Shown piece by piece: positions 45,101 through 55,140 of a DNA stretch of 64,000 bases. Both the position numbers and the translations under genes were made by a program. The stretch covers positions 10,037,001 to 10,101,000 of the forward strand of contig NC_062983.1 in NCBI RefSeq assembly GCF_023078275.1. The letters are read 5' to 3'. Every line of letters starts with the position of its first letter. The stretch's first letter is position 1. The notes under the pieces are model-generated. The model searched no databases, was not told the origin of the DNA, and saw nothing but the letters and a program-made list of their open reading frames with translations. The stretch is from Leguminivora glycinivorella. Its lineage: Eukaryota > Arthropoda > Insecta > Lepidoptera > Tortricidae.

Positions 45101-46318
45101 TTGTACCTTTTTGTACATAAAGATTAAATAAATAAATAAATAAAATTGTAGTAAGTAGTATGTATGGAATGCCTTATTTTGTTGTGCAATAAAGATTAAA
45201 TAAATAAATAAATAAAATTGTAGTAAGTAGTATGTATGGAATGCATATGCCTTTTAACATTGAGGAGCAGTGTGAGATACTAGATTTTATTAAAGTAGTA
45301 TTTAACTAGGAAATGTTTAAGTAGGATGTATATCATTAATTATTTGCACCAATTTACCTAATTATTATTGCCTTTAATCCCCTGTGACAAATCTGATGTG
45401 GAACAAGGCGTTTGCTGAGGGGTAATTTGATCACACGGGCTATACATACATATTACTTATTGCGCTCAGATGGGTCTCGGGCTCAGCCTTAACACAGAAA
45501 CTAAAGTATTTACTATGTTTTATTTTATTTCAGTTTGAAATAGCTGTAAGAGCAGCTGACGCACTAGCAGCCAGGAGCGGTACGACATACAGAGTTGGTC
45601 TTTCAGCGGACATTATGTGTAAGTTATCTTTTGAAACTGTATCAAATTCTTGTAGTAAATAGTTGTTTTAGTTAAAGTAAGTTTGAATCGGTTTTCTAAA
45701 AGTACAAACTTGGTCTCGTACGCTTCGAATATTAGCTAAGCAATTAAGGAGTTTTAAAACTCAAGAGTGTATGCTTGGAATTTTGATAATATATTGACTT
45801 TCTTAATCTTTTGCTTTTAGCTATCCCCTTAATTTGGCAGTGTATGACATAAAACATCTTTGAAATGTTTAGTAGGTAAGGTACCTATTTAGTAGCGAAT
45901 AGGCTTGAACGCAGGTTCATGAATGTTTCTCTTTCTTTCTTTCTTCTTTCTTAGACATGTAGGTAAGTAAATTCACGTGCAAATTTCATAAATAACTCTC
46001 CGTTTTTAGTTATATATTTTTTTTATTATTGATTTTATTTTGTCCATAGACTTGATGAGCGGTACAAGCTTCGACTGGGTTAAGACCACCGGTGTTCCAG
46101 TTGCATATTTAATAGAACTCAGAGATCTGGGTGATTATGGTTTCCTGCTACCAGCAGAACAGATCATTCCGAACAATCTAGAAATCATGGATGCTATTCT
46201 TGAGATGGACAGAGCAACAAGGGATCTGAATATTTATACACGAGTATCTTCTGCTGGTACTGTTGTGACGTCAATGCTTTTGGTAGCATTTGGTGTTGTC
46301 ATTGCCATTATCTACTGA
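42102..46318 (+). CDS. CP1: M14 metallocarboxypeptidase, A/B type, spliced, 515 aa
   Basis: Secreted zinc carboxypeptidase removing C-terminal residues from peptides, probably digestive. Exons: 42102-42388, 42728-43292, 43383-43503, 44631-44851, 45534-45618, 46050-46318; all introns are GT-AG and frame is kept. The chosen ATG gives a signal peptide (MEFKVLFFVLLFVATSYA); an in-frame ATG 33 bp upstream would bury it. The propeptide (about 20-96) is followed by a Gly/Arg/Pro linker (106-140) and a basic stretch ending RRTRKR (157), both absent from CP2. Catalytic domain from about 167: zinc ligands H233 and E236 (GIHAREW) and H371 (FHSYSQ); substrate-site R289, N316 and R317; disulfide pair C300/C333; Y427 and general base E449 (ELRD). 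The residue at bovine CPA position 255 is F434, so neither CPB-like Asp nor CPO-like Arg. The C-terminus (492-515) ends in a hydrophobic tail. Introns 3 and 4 hold repeats. Confidence 0.93.
43725..43890 (-). repeat. Interspersed repeat in CP1 intron 3
   Basis: CTAGCTTTTGCCCGCGGCTT, CGCTCGCGTTAGAAAGAGAC, CCATCCCTTCAACTATCTCC and TTTCGCCGTGAAAGACAGAC form the reverse copy of the repeats at 18090 and 22665. The remainder of intron 3 (43504-44630) is AT-rich with no further feature. Confidence 0.75.
44955..45295 (+). repeat. Interspersed repeat in CP1 intron 4, interrupted by two LINE tails
   Basis: The outer parts (CGTCACTACTTTGAAATAAA, ATTGAGGAGCAGTGTGAGAT) match 19905-20045 in reverse. A 31-bp stretch beginning AAAATTGTAGTAAGTAG is present three times: 45017-45047, 45142-45172 and 45214-45244. 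Between the copies lie LINE 3' ends, 45048-45141 (ACTGGTAGAGAATGCCTTGA...) and 45173-45213, both ending in AATAAAGATTAAATAAATAA. This fits target-primed insertions with long target duplications. Confidence 0.8.
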
Positions 46319-46399
46319 TAGTACTTTGGAGATAGTAACCTACATTAATTTTATGATCGGTATGTAGTATACAGAAATTTAAAACTTTGGTCGTTATAC

Positions 46400-46670
46400 A
46401 CATCTACCATCGGACTCTTAGATGCACGGCCGGTTTCCATCCTTTCTTGGCAGATATACCGCAATTCGCACGAAGCGCTTTGCTTCTTCTTTTCTTATGC
46501 GCACTGCCAAGGAGTGGAATTCTTTGCCGGCAGCTATATTTCCGAGCTCATATAACCCGGCAACCTTCAAATCAAAAGTGCACAGGCATCTTCTGGGCGA
46601 GCTCACTCCATCGTAGGCCACGTCTTTGTCTTTGGTCAAGAGTAAGCTCATTCATAATTTAAAAAAAAAC
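46400..46670 (+). pseudogene. LINE C-terminal remnant 3' of CP1
   Basis: The frame 46422-46616 reads KRFASSFLMRTAKEWNSLPA, then YNPATFKSKVHRHL, the usual last ~40 residues of CR1/Jockey-like ORF2 proteins (WNSLP...F..YN...FK..V...L). The 3' end GGCCACGTCTTTGTCTTTGG and GTCAAGAGTAAGCTCATTCA with an A-tail is shared with 17780-17858. It lies within the likely 3' UTR of CP1, before an AATAAA at about 46746. Confidence 0.7.
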
Positions 46671-46942
46671 CAAGATACTTCTAACTGAAAAACTGATATG
46701 CAGCCGTTTATATCAAAATGCTCATTTTATACATTTTACTTTTATAATAAAAACTACTAACATTCTATTTTATTGTTTAATTTAATAATGTCATAACCCG
46801 TAACCCTATGTTAAACGTCAAACGATTATGATTTTCATAATTTAATGCTTTGTTGTGTACTTTAAGATTAAAGTCTGCTGCAAACAGTTTCCAGATACTT
46901 ATGGTACAAATTGACAATACATTTTAAAGATTGCAATGTTAA

Positions 46943-47099
46943 GGTCCCCCCACATCTAGCGTCTCGCGAGCGTCGCGTCGGGCCAACTGTATGGGCAAAG
47001 CCTGACGCCGCGCCGCGTAGACGTCGCGTCGACGCGGCGTCTTTTTCCATACAGTTGGCCCGACGCGACGCTCGCGAGACGCTAGATGTGGGGGGACCC
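46943..47099. mobile_element. MITE with ~52-bp near-perfect, CpG-rich TIRs and TTAA target sites
   Basis: GGTCCCCCCACATCTAGCGT, CTCGCGAGCGTCGCGTCGGG and CCAACTGTATGG at the left are mirrored exactly at the right, apart from one G missing next to the left end. TTAA flanks both sides (46939-46942 and 47100-47103), as for piggyBac- or Kolobok-type movement. The centre is GCGTCGACGCGG-rich. The two long overlapping frames here are artefacts of symmetry. Confidence 0.88.
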
Positions 47100-47127
47100 T
47101 TAACTGCGATGGTTGCAACGCTTAACA

Positions 47128-47292
47128 CATCGTGAGGAAACCGGACTAATTCCATTAAGGCCTATTTACCCTTCGGGTTGAAAGGTCTGATGGCAGTCGC
47201 TGCGTAAGCTAAATCTTGGGATTAGTTGTCAAATCGGACCCCAGGCTCCCATGAGCCGTGGCAAAATGTCGGCATAACGCAAGGAGGATGAT
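47128..47292 (+). mobile_element. 5'-truncated SINE upstream of CP2
   Basis: It runs from CATCGTGAGGAAACCGGACT to CATAACGCAAGGAGGATGAT. The recently duplicated segment shared with CP3 starts inside this SINE, at about 47153. The 5' part (47128-47152) is absent from the copy at 59834. Confidence 0.8.
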
Positions 47293-47679
47293 TTTAACTA
47301 TGTTCTTAAAAATATAATTGCTGAAAACAATATAACAAGTACATGCAACATCATCATCAATATAACAAGTACTAACATCAATAAAAGTGAAGATTAAATA
47401 TTTTCAAAATCTGATAAAATTTTTTATCATATTTCCATGCATTCAGTTATCAGCAAATTAATTTTAAAGTGTGGCGAGGACAGAGAATGACAAAGAAAGT
47501 ATACTTTATATTACTCTTTCGAATACTTTTATATTTTCTTAACTTAGTGTCCGCCATTGAGGGGCTACCCCTATAAAATGTCTTATCATGGAGACTTAAC
47601 AAATCAACGTAGATATTTGCTTATCATAATATAATCAAATGAATATTATTAATCATTCTATCGATTGAACATGCGTTAC

Positions 47680-47749
47680 GTCTAAAATGTGATCCATTTT
47701 AAGTAAATAAGTAGGTACCTATTAACTTAAAACGGATCACATTTTAGAC
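47680..47749. repeat. 70-bp hairpin upstream of CP2 (duplicated at about 60371-60440)
   Basis: GTCTAAAATGTGATCCATTT and AAACGGATCACATTTTAGAC are 20-bp inverted repeats with one mismatch, around an AT-rich loop containing GTAGGTACCTA. It could be a tiny MITE or a regulatory hairpin. It lies about 400 bp upstream of the CP2 ATG. Confidence 0.7.
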
Positions 47750-48097
47750 ATTTTAGAACTGTTAAGGTACTTTTCAAAGATATAATATATTATTTATTAA
47801 TTATATAAATAAAATAGTCAATAATCTCGTTGCAAATACGAAGCCCAATAAAAAATCCCAATAAAAAAGAAGCATACAGTGTGGCGAAGCCCTGAATAGC
47901 TCCGCTAAATTTTTATATCATCTCGATAGGTCATTGGTAACAATTGCATGAACGTTTAGTCTAGGAGGTGCTTAAGTCCTAAATAGAATGAATCCATACC
48001 AAAATGTCATATCAACATTAAATAGTACTAATCCATAGATATTATGATAAAATGAACGATAACACCAGGTAACGCCATTAAAAACTCGACCTAAATG

Positions 48098-48130
48098 GTA
48101 TTTATATATGAGTGATTAAAAGTAATCACA
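48098..48130 (+). promoter_or_regulatory. CP2 core promoter: TATA-like box and palindromic TAATCAC site
   Basis: TATTTATATATG (48099-48110) lies about 40 bp before the ATG at 48151. Immediately after it, GTGATTA-AAAG-TAATCAC (48112-48129) is an inverted pair of homeodomain-like TAATC words, near or just after the likely transcription start. The same arrangement is kept unchanged before CP3 (about 61441-61472). Confidence 0.4.
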
Positions 48131-48150
48131 CGTATTTAGCAGAAGTAATA

Positions 48151-51100
48151 ATGGTTTTCAAAGTAATAGCCTTTTTAGGGCTTCTAGCGGTAGCAAATGC
48201 TATGGTGAACTATGAAAACTACAAAGTATACAATGTTATGCCAAAGTCAGAAGCTGAAGTGCAAATGGTTAATGATCTGAAGAAGGATGGATATGAATTC
48301 TGGACGGAGATATTTGAAGTTGGCAGCGAAGTGAGAATTATGGTCGCTCCTGATCAAGATGAGGAGTTTTCAAGTTACGTCAAAAGTGTAAATCTTGACG
48401 CTATAGTCAGCATTGCTAATGTGCAAGAGTAAGTACAAAGTTGTAGCTCTTCAATTCGGGTTATAAACGTGGTGGAAAAAGTAGTGTTTCTAGTTCAATT
48501 TGATCTTAGAAACGTAAAAATATAATGCATACCAAAAAAACCGACCAAGAGCGTGTCGGGCCACGCTCAGTGTAGGGTTCCATAGTTTTTCGTATTTTTC
48601 TCAAAAACTACTGAACCTATCAAGTTCAAAACAATTTTCCTAGAAAGTCTTTATAAAGTTCTACTTTTGTGATTTTTTTCATATTTTTTAAACATATGGT
48701 TCAAAAGTTAGAGGGGGGGGACGCACTTTTTTTTCCTTTAGGAGCGATTATTTCCGAAGATATTAATATTATCAAAAAACGATCTTAGTAAACCCTTATT
48801 TATTTTTAAATACCTATCCAACAATATATTTTTGGGGTTGAAATGAAAAAAAAATCAGCCCCCACTTTACATGTAGGGGGGGTACCCTAATAAAACATTT
48901 TTTTCCATTTTTTATTTTTGCACTTTGTTGGCGTGATTGATATACATATTGGTACCAAATTTCAGCTTTCTAGTGCTTACGGTTACTGAGATTATCCGCG
49001 GACGGACGGACGGACGGACGGACGGACGGACGGACAGACAGACAGACATGGCGAAACTATAAGGGTTCCTAGTTGGCTACGGAACCCTAAAAAGTACATA
49101 ATATATGAAAAGAAGACAATTACAGCGCCTCCGCTTTAGTAATATATTTCAATTCAAGTACTAATAAAGAAATTACTTAAGTTTTGGCTGAAGTTTCTTC
49201 ATCAAAGTTCTAATTTTTATGAGAAAAGTCACGTTATGTAACCTCAACAAAAAATTGTCCTTTCAGGTTAATAGACGCTCAACTCAAGACAGCCATCCCC
49301 AATGCTGATTCCCGAAGCAGTACACTAGGGGGCATGTCTTGGGACAGATACTATAGCTTGGAAAGCATCTACAACTGGTTAGACGAGCTAGAAACTCTTT
49401 ACCCCAATGTGGTCACTACTGTCAGTCTCGGGAACACCTTCGAAGGCCGCCCGATCAGATGTGTCATCATTGACTTCAAATCTGGTGACAGAGGCGAAAG
49501 ACCCTTGACGGCGATGATTGAAGCAGGAATTCATGCCAGAGAATGGATCGCACCTGCCACTGCTACATGGATCATCAAAGAATTTCTGACAAGTAATGAC
49601 CCTGAAGTTAGAAGCATGGCTGAGACATTCGTCTGGCATATTATCCCAGTTGCTAATCCTGATGGATATGTTTATACTTTTACAAATGTAAGCACCTATT
49701 TCTTATTCCTTTTTAAAACAAATAGTTGCAACATAACACCTTGTACCGTGTGGTGCAGACATTTAAAAAGAATTAAGAGCCCAGTTTAAACCCTTATACA
49801 ATTTAATTTTAGGATCGAATGTGGAGGAAAAACCGGAATCGCGCAAATCACGTCATGTGTGGAACTAATGCCGATGCTGGCAACGGTATTGACTTGAACA
49901 GGAACTTCAACTTCCAATGGATGGGTAAGTGTATTTTGCACAAAGTCCAAACTCAGCTTATTTAACTATTTAAAGAGTAGGAATAAAAAAATGTCCAAAG
50001 CAAGCACCATGCCGATTCAATAGGTCTGAAATTCTATACGAAGATTCAGAGTTTTAGCGTGGTCTATTTTAAGAGGGATAGTATAGTAGAAGTCACTCGG
50101 GTTGGAAGGTCAGATGGCAGTCGCTTTCGTAAAAACTAGTGCCTACGCCAAATCTTGGTATTATATGTCAAAAGCGGACCCCAAGCTCCCATGAGCCGTG
50201 GCAAATGTTGGGATAACGCAAGGAGTAAAATTCATGTTTTTCCAAGATGTTCTTCTAAATAGTGCTATCTTACCAGTTACTGGAGCCTCATCGAACCCGT
50301 GTGATCAGACCTACGCCGGCCCCTCCGCGGCGTCCGAGCGAGAGACCCAAGCCATCTCCAACTACGTCATCAGATTAGACCAGACCAGCGAGCTCATCTA
50401 CTACATCGACTTCCATTCATACTCACAGATGGTCCTAGTACCATATAGCCACGTAAGCGGCATCGATGTACTTCAGGCACCTAACTATGGTGATATGGTA
50501 ACAATTCATTTTCTTTTTCGTTATATTTTGAAAGCGTTGTGACATGCTAGGTAGGTCCTGAAATATTTCATGTTGGGACAGAAAGGAGTCATAAAATTAG
50601 TGAACTTTTCGCAGAAATTTTGGGTTTAAGACGAGCAAACGGGGGTACAACCAAAATAGAAAAATCTTGAAAGACTGAAAGAATCTATCAAAACTAAAAT
50701 TAAGAACATGTATCTAAATGATAGGGTCACACATATTATGGGGGTATATTTATTGTACAACAAAAGGACATTCAGCGTTACATTTTCTTTTACGAATTAA
50801 GTATTTAAAAATTTATGGCTTTGGAAATTTGTATTGCAACATATATATTAAAACTATTTAAAATACGACTAAATTATGTTTCAGTTTGAGGTCGCTATCC
50901 GAGCTGCAGAGAAGTTGGAGGCCAGACATGGAACGCGCTATACTGTTGGGACATCTCAAGAAATTTTATGTAAGTTGTACTGATTGCCTGTTGCTGATGC
51001 CTGTGTGGTGACGGGTTAAGAATTTCACCTCCCCCTTTCTTCCCGTGGGTGTCGTAGAAGGCGACTATGGGATATGGGTTAAATTGTGGTGTGGGCGAGA

Positions 51101-54100
51101 GGCTGGCAACCTGTCACTGCAATGCCACAGTTTCGTTTTCTTTTAACCCCTTATTTGCCAAGAGTGGCCCTGAAGCTTTAGTAGTTTCATGTGCTCTGCC
51201 TACCCCTTTATGGGATACAGGCGTGATTGTATGTATGTATGTACTGATTAAATTAAATATTTCATTTAATTTGAATATAGAAAATTTACCTTTACTTTAA
51301 AAATCAACATAAAACCAAACGCACGTGCAATTACATGTATAAGCTATGTAATTTTAAAAGATTTTTAAACATATGAAGTGGTAAAGTGTTACATATGAAG
51401 TGGTACAGTTACAAAAGAGGTATTGTTCAGCTCAGTCCAGCGTTCTGCTGGCTGCGCGGCCCGGTATTGCCTTGAGACGCAGATCAGACTTTGAGACATC
51501 TGAAGATGAAGATCTGTGGGTATCTTTTTTGGTGAAACTTTCACTATTTCACGTGTGCGTAGTTTACATTCCGCCTAATGCTGCAGACGACATGTACATG
51601 AACTTTTTCCAGAAAGTGGAATCATTCATTGATACTCTGAAAGGGGTTGTGTTAATCGTGGGTGACTTAAACATGAATCCTAAGTATACATCTCTTAGTA
51701 TCTTAAGCTACTTTAGTTATTTCACTACTGTTTGCAACTTGAAGGAGGTGAATGAGGTTTTGAACGCGTTTGGTGGTAGACTGGATGTAGTGTTAGTGCG
51801 TGAGCGAACTGGCGGGGTGACGGTGGCTGAGGTGGCGGATGATGGCCTAGTCCCTCACCGTGATGCTTATCATCCTCCACTTGAGATTACGGTGCCTTTT
51901 TCTATTAATGGAGAGGATGCTTCCGTGCTCATTGAACCTAGTAATTTTGATCTAAGATATGATTGGGACTTTTCGAAGGGTAATTTTGAACTACTATATC
52001 AATTATTCTCCTAAATGTCCTGGACGGAAGTGCTGGAATCACCAGATGTTAACTTAACCGTCGAACTATTTTATCGGCTTGTCTACGGATTATTTGACAC
52101 ATGTTTCCCAAAAAAGAAGCGACATAAGGGGCCTTGCAGGCGTTTCCCGGTGTGGTTTTCAGCTGATTTAATCAGGGATATTGCACGGAAGGCATATCTT
52201 CATCGTCAGTGGAAACGTTCTGGAGATCACGACATTTATACCCATTTCGCGAGATTAAGGGCTGATATTAAATCACAAACCAGTCTTGCTTATGACAATT
52301 ATATTAAGCATATTCAAGCCAGAGTCACTAGCAATCCACGAGATTTTTGGCGTCACGTTAATAGTCTTAAAACTAAAGGTGGGTTCGAGTCGAAAGTTGC
52401 CTTCGGTGGGGAACAATTTGAGGGTCATGATGCGGCTCAAGCATTTGCGAACTTCTTCTCTAGTGTCTTCCTGCCTGGCGAACCTATTCTTGACCCTCTC
52501 AGTACTGCACGAGTGGAGCTTTCCACCAATGCCAATTACATTCACATTAATAAAATCACTCCTCTTGAAGTGGAGCGCGGCATAGCCAGTCTCAAACCTC
52601 GTAGCTCCCCTGGTCCAGATAGAATTCCATCCTATATCTTGAAGGGTTGCCAGGAGTGGTTGATAGCACCGCTAACTTATATCTTCAACCAAATTCTGCA
52701 TTCTGGAGAGTATCCTTCTCAATGGAAGGTCACTCGTGTAACGCCCATCCCGAAGTCGAGTGATACGGCCAACGTGGAAAATCACCGCCCCATTGCCATT
52801 CTCTCCGCGGTTGCTAAAATATTTGAAAGTATTTTGAGCAGAATTATCTCTCCTCAACTAAAACCTTTCCATTGTGACGCACAACATGGTTTCAGGCCAA
52901 AGCGCTCTGTTGAATCGAATCTCTTAACCTTGGTTGATTCCGTTTCGGGCTACTTAGACAGAGGGATGCAGGTTGACGTGCTGTACTTCGATTTCAAAAA
53001 AGCCTTTGATCGCGTAGATAACGATGTACTCTTAAGCAAATTATGCAGCATTGGTTTCTCGCCTAAACTGCTTTGCCTTTTTGCTAGTTATCTACGTGAT
53101 AGACGGCAATATGTGTAGCACGGATGCTTTGTGTCGGGTGCCTACCCCACCCTATGGTCAATGATCTGGCCTTGGTGCCTAAGCATGCGCAATGCCTACT
53201 CTATGCTGACGACCTGACACTGATTTACAGGGTCCAGGAAGAGTCTGACTTACAATCTTTACAAAGTGATATTGATCGGGTTTATGAATGGAGTCTTGTA
53301 AACAAACTTCAGTTCAATGTTGACAAATGTGCGGTTATTACTTTTAGTAAAGTGCGTAGTCCCCTGTGTAGGCAGTATCTCCTGGGGTGGAAACTGGAAA
53401 CCCATCGCCCGTGTCACATCAATACGTGACTTGGGGGTTGTTTTAGATTCCCACCTTAACTTTCACGAGCATATGACAATGCTTGCTGCAGACTGTTACC
53501 GCAGGCTTGGGTTTGTTGTCCGCAACGCCAAAGAATTTGACGATCCCAGGGCCATAAAGCTTCTTTATGCTGCCCTCGTGAGAAGTAAGCTAGAGACAGC
53601 ATCAGCCGTTTGGAATCCCCATGAAGCGTCCTATATCCTGCTGCTTGAAAAGGTCCAAAAAACATTTTTGCGCTTCTTTTATAAAAAAAGGTACGGGTAT
53701 TATCCATTCTTGTACCCAACAAAATTCCTTTTGGGGACGTTGGGTTTCTTCTCGTTAGAAGTTAGGCGTAATTTCGTGCTGATGTCTGTTGCTTGTGGTA
53801 TTTTGAAGGGGGAGTCAGATTGCCCGGTTTTAGTATCCCAGCTGGTACGTCTGTTTGTTCCTCCTGTGACGAAATATGCCTTCCGTGAACGTAGGCACCC
53901 TTTACTGGCGGTGCCGGCCGCACGGACCGTGTCTCGCCGCAAGTCACCGTTAGTTCGTGCAATACAAATGGTGAATGAGTTTTTAGACGGGGCACCTAAT
54001 GTAGATATTTTTGCGAGCAGATGGGCGTTTGTACGTGACGAATGCCTGAGGTTTTGTGTGAGATTGGATGCTAGGCCTTCATCTGTTATTTAGTATATTT

Positions 54101-54637
54101 AGTGTGTTATGTTATGTTTAATTTTGCTGTTTAATATTTTATTTGGTGTTACTTGTTGTAATGTTTATTTAAAATTCACGGTGCTTTAGATTTATTTACT
54201 GTCATACTGTGTAATTTTCTTTGTGTAAATAAATAAATAAATAAATAAATTGTCTATCTTTTATGTAATTTAGTATGCCACAAAATTGTACGATCCTAGG
54301 TGTCTGTAAAATATTCAATTAAGTCATAGTTAGAGTTCAATAACCGCTAATCAGTGTGTTACCTATTTCAGACGCTGTCACCGGTTCAAGCTTTGACTGG
54401 GTAAAGGGTGTTGTTAATGTCCCAATCGTGTACCTCTTTGAATTAAGAGACGTCGGTCTGTACGGGTTCTTACTGCCCCCCGAAGACATTATCCCCAATA
54501 ATGAGGAAATCATGGACGCCTTTTTAGAAATGGATAGGGTTACCAGACAGTTGGGTTACTACTCTGGCACAGGAGTTGCTTTCAGTTCTTTTGTGTCGTT
54601 GGTGGTTTCTGCGTGTTTGTTGGTACTGCTGCAATAA
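48151..54637 (+). CDS. CP2: M14 metallocarboxypeptidase, A/B type, spliced, 460 aa
   Basis: Same family and gene structure as CP1. Exons: 48151-48428, 49267-49687, 49813-49924, 50277-50497, 50885-50969, 54372-54637; phases match CP1 throughout, and exons 4 and 5 have the same lengths (221 and 85 bp). Signal peptide MVFKVIAFLGLLAVANA, propeptide about 18-108, likely activation near DSRSS (107-111), catalytic domain from about 116. Zinc ligands H182 and E185 (GIHAREW) and H317; R238, N262 and R263; C249/C279; Y373; E396. The position matching bovine CPA 255 is F380. The stretch between W382 and E396 is one residue longer than in CP1. The C-terminus (about 435-460) ends in a hydrophobic tail (FVSLVVSACLLVLLQ). 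Intron 5 is 3.4 kb because of LINE insertions. Exon 6 is well preserved, so the gene is probably functional. Confidence 0.93.
48541..49088 (+). mobile_element. GGGTTCCGTAG-ended element in CP2 intron 1
   Basis: It starts CCGACCAAGAGCGTGTCGGG and ends TTGGCTACGGAACCCT within A-rich flanks. GGGTTCCATAG near the start pairs with CTACGGAACCC at the end. A (GGAC)9 tract is at about 49000-49035. Copies are at 60560-61161 and, orthologous in position, 61919-62467. Confidence 0.85.
50097..50226 (+). mobile_element. Truncated SINE in CP2 intron 3
   Basis: It runs from CGGGTTGGAAGGTCAGATGG to GGGATAACGCAAGGAG. Its 3' end is only about 50 bp from the exon 4 acceptor (TTACCAG|TTACTGG at 50277). The copy in CP3 (63476-63605) shows that the insertion came before the duplication. 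Confidence 0.8.
50995..51246 (+). mobile_element. LINE/SINE 3' region with (TATG)n tail in CP2 intron 5
   Basis: TGTGGTGACGGGTTAAGAAT, CTATGGGATATGGGTTAAAT, GCGAGAGGCTGGCAACCTGT, TGGGATACAGGCGTGATTGT and a TATG repeat match 19020-19155 and 19255-19440. It starts only about 25 bp after the exon 5 donor. Confidence 0.75.
51405..54250 (+). pseudogene. Jockey-like LINE, 5'-truncated and inactivated, in CP2 intron 5
   Basis: Same orientation as CP2. The first part (51405-52011) is the C-terminal half of an APE-type endonuclease (VVYIPPNAADD, VLIVGDLNMNP, HRDAYHPPLE). The second is a reverse transcriptase (SPGPDRIPSYIL, VTRVTPIPK, HRPIAILSA, AQHGFRPKRS, VLYFDFKKAFDRVDND, YADD, NKLQFNVDKC), then a C-terminal region with RRHPLLAVPAART. 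Inactivating lesions are an in-frame TAA at 52012-52014; a TAG at 53116-53118 with loss of about 30 codons, including the SGV.QGS.LGP motif expected before YADD; and a further frame change near 53330-53430. It ends in (AATA)n at about 54226-54250. It is related to, but clearly different from, the LINE at 8640-10487. Confidence 0.88.
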
Positions 54638-54798
54638 TATAGTGCAATTTAATTAAATGATTAAATTACAGGTTCAGAATTAATACAGTCACTGGTGATT
54701 ATAGATTGCAGCAGCTAACGTGTTCAAAATATCTGAACATTTACTTTAACGTTCTGAGTATAACAGACTTTGTTTATATATTTGTGAAAGTCTCAGCT

Positions 54799-54804
54799 AA
54801 TAAA
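54799..54804 (+). terminator. CP2 polyadenylation signal
   Basis: AATAAA about 160 bp after the CP2 stop, in the context CAGCTAATAAATAAC. It is the first canonical signal downstream. Confidence 0.5.
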
Positions 54805-54809
54805 TAACT

Positions 54810-55135
54810 TAATGGAACCTAACAGATTTTGAGTTTTTCTATTAAGAGACAGTGGCCTTAATTCCAGTTGAACTTAAAAAACCACAAAATCTAATGTCTT
54901 TAACAAGCCATAATAAATCAAGTAGTTTGTTTCCCTGAGTAGCTAACTAATTAGGGTAAGCCATAAAGACAATAAAGAGAATATGCCTCCCCGGGGACTC
55001 GAACGCGCAATAGCTATTTGCACATACAATGCGGTTTAAGCTTTTGTTTTGAGATAGTTTTCTTCATTAACTTGGGAAAAGAATTCATGGGTTAGGATTA
55101 GATCATAGGATATCTCGACTAGGTACTCTTTAGGT
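54810..55135. other. Intergenic, nothing recognised
   Basis: CCGGGGACTCGAACGCGC near 54992 resembles a reverse B box of a decayed tRNA-derived SINE. No gene is seen. Confidence 0.35.
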
Positions 55136-55140
55136 AGGTA

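Larger units (their letters stand above)
47153..50621 (+). repeat. Segmental duplication, copy A (contains CP2 exons 1-4)
   Basis: It aligns end to end with 59834-64000. Differences are few substitutions plus three clear indels: a 602-bp element (60560-61161) and a ~42-bp segment (61303-61344) present only in copy B, and ~33 bp missing from intron 1 of copy A near 48540. The alignment is still running at the right edge, so the true length is unknown. Confidence 0.95.

Noticed and set aside
46868..47155. Overlapping 95- and 74-codon frames on opposite strands
   Set aside because: They are produced by the CpG-rich palindromic MITE at 46943-47099, which lacks stop codons on both strands by symmetry.
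48112..48150. Upstream in-frame TTG/ATG-like start for CP2 (and 61455 for CP3)
   Set aside because: The frame there starts within the putative promoter palindrome without an ATG. The ATG at 48151 (61494) is directly followed by the signal peptide.
49388..49639. 83-codon minus-strand frame (also at 62767-63018)
   Set aside because: Antisense shadow of the conserved carboxypeptidase exon 2.
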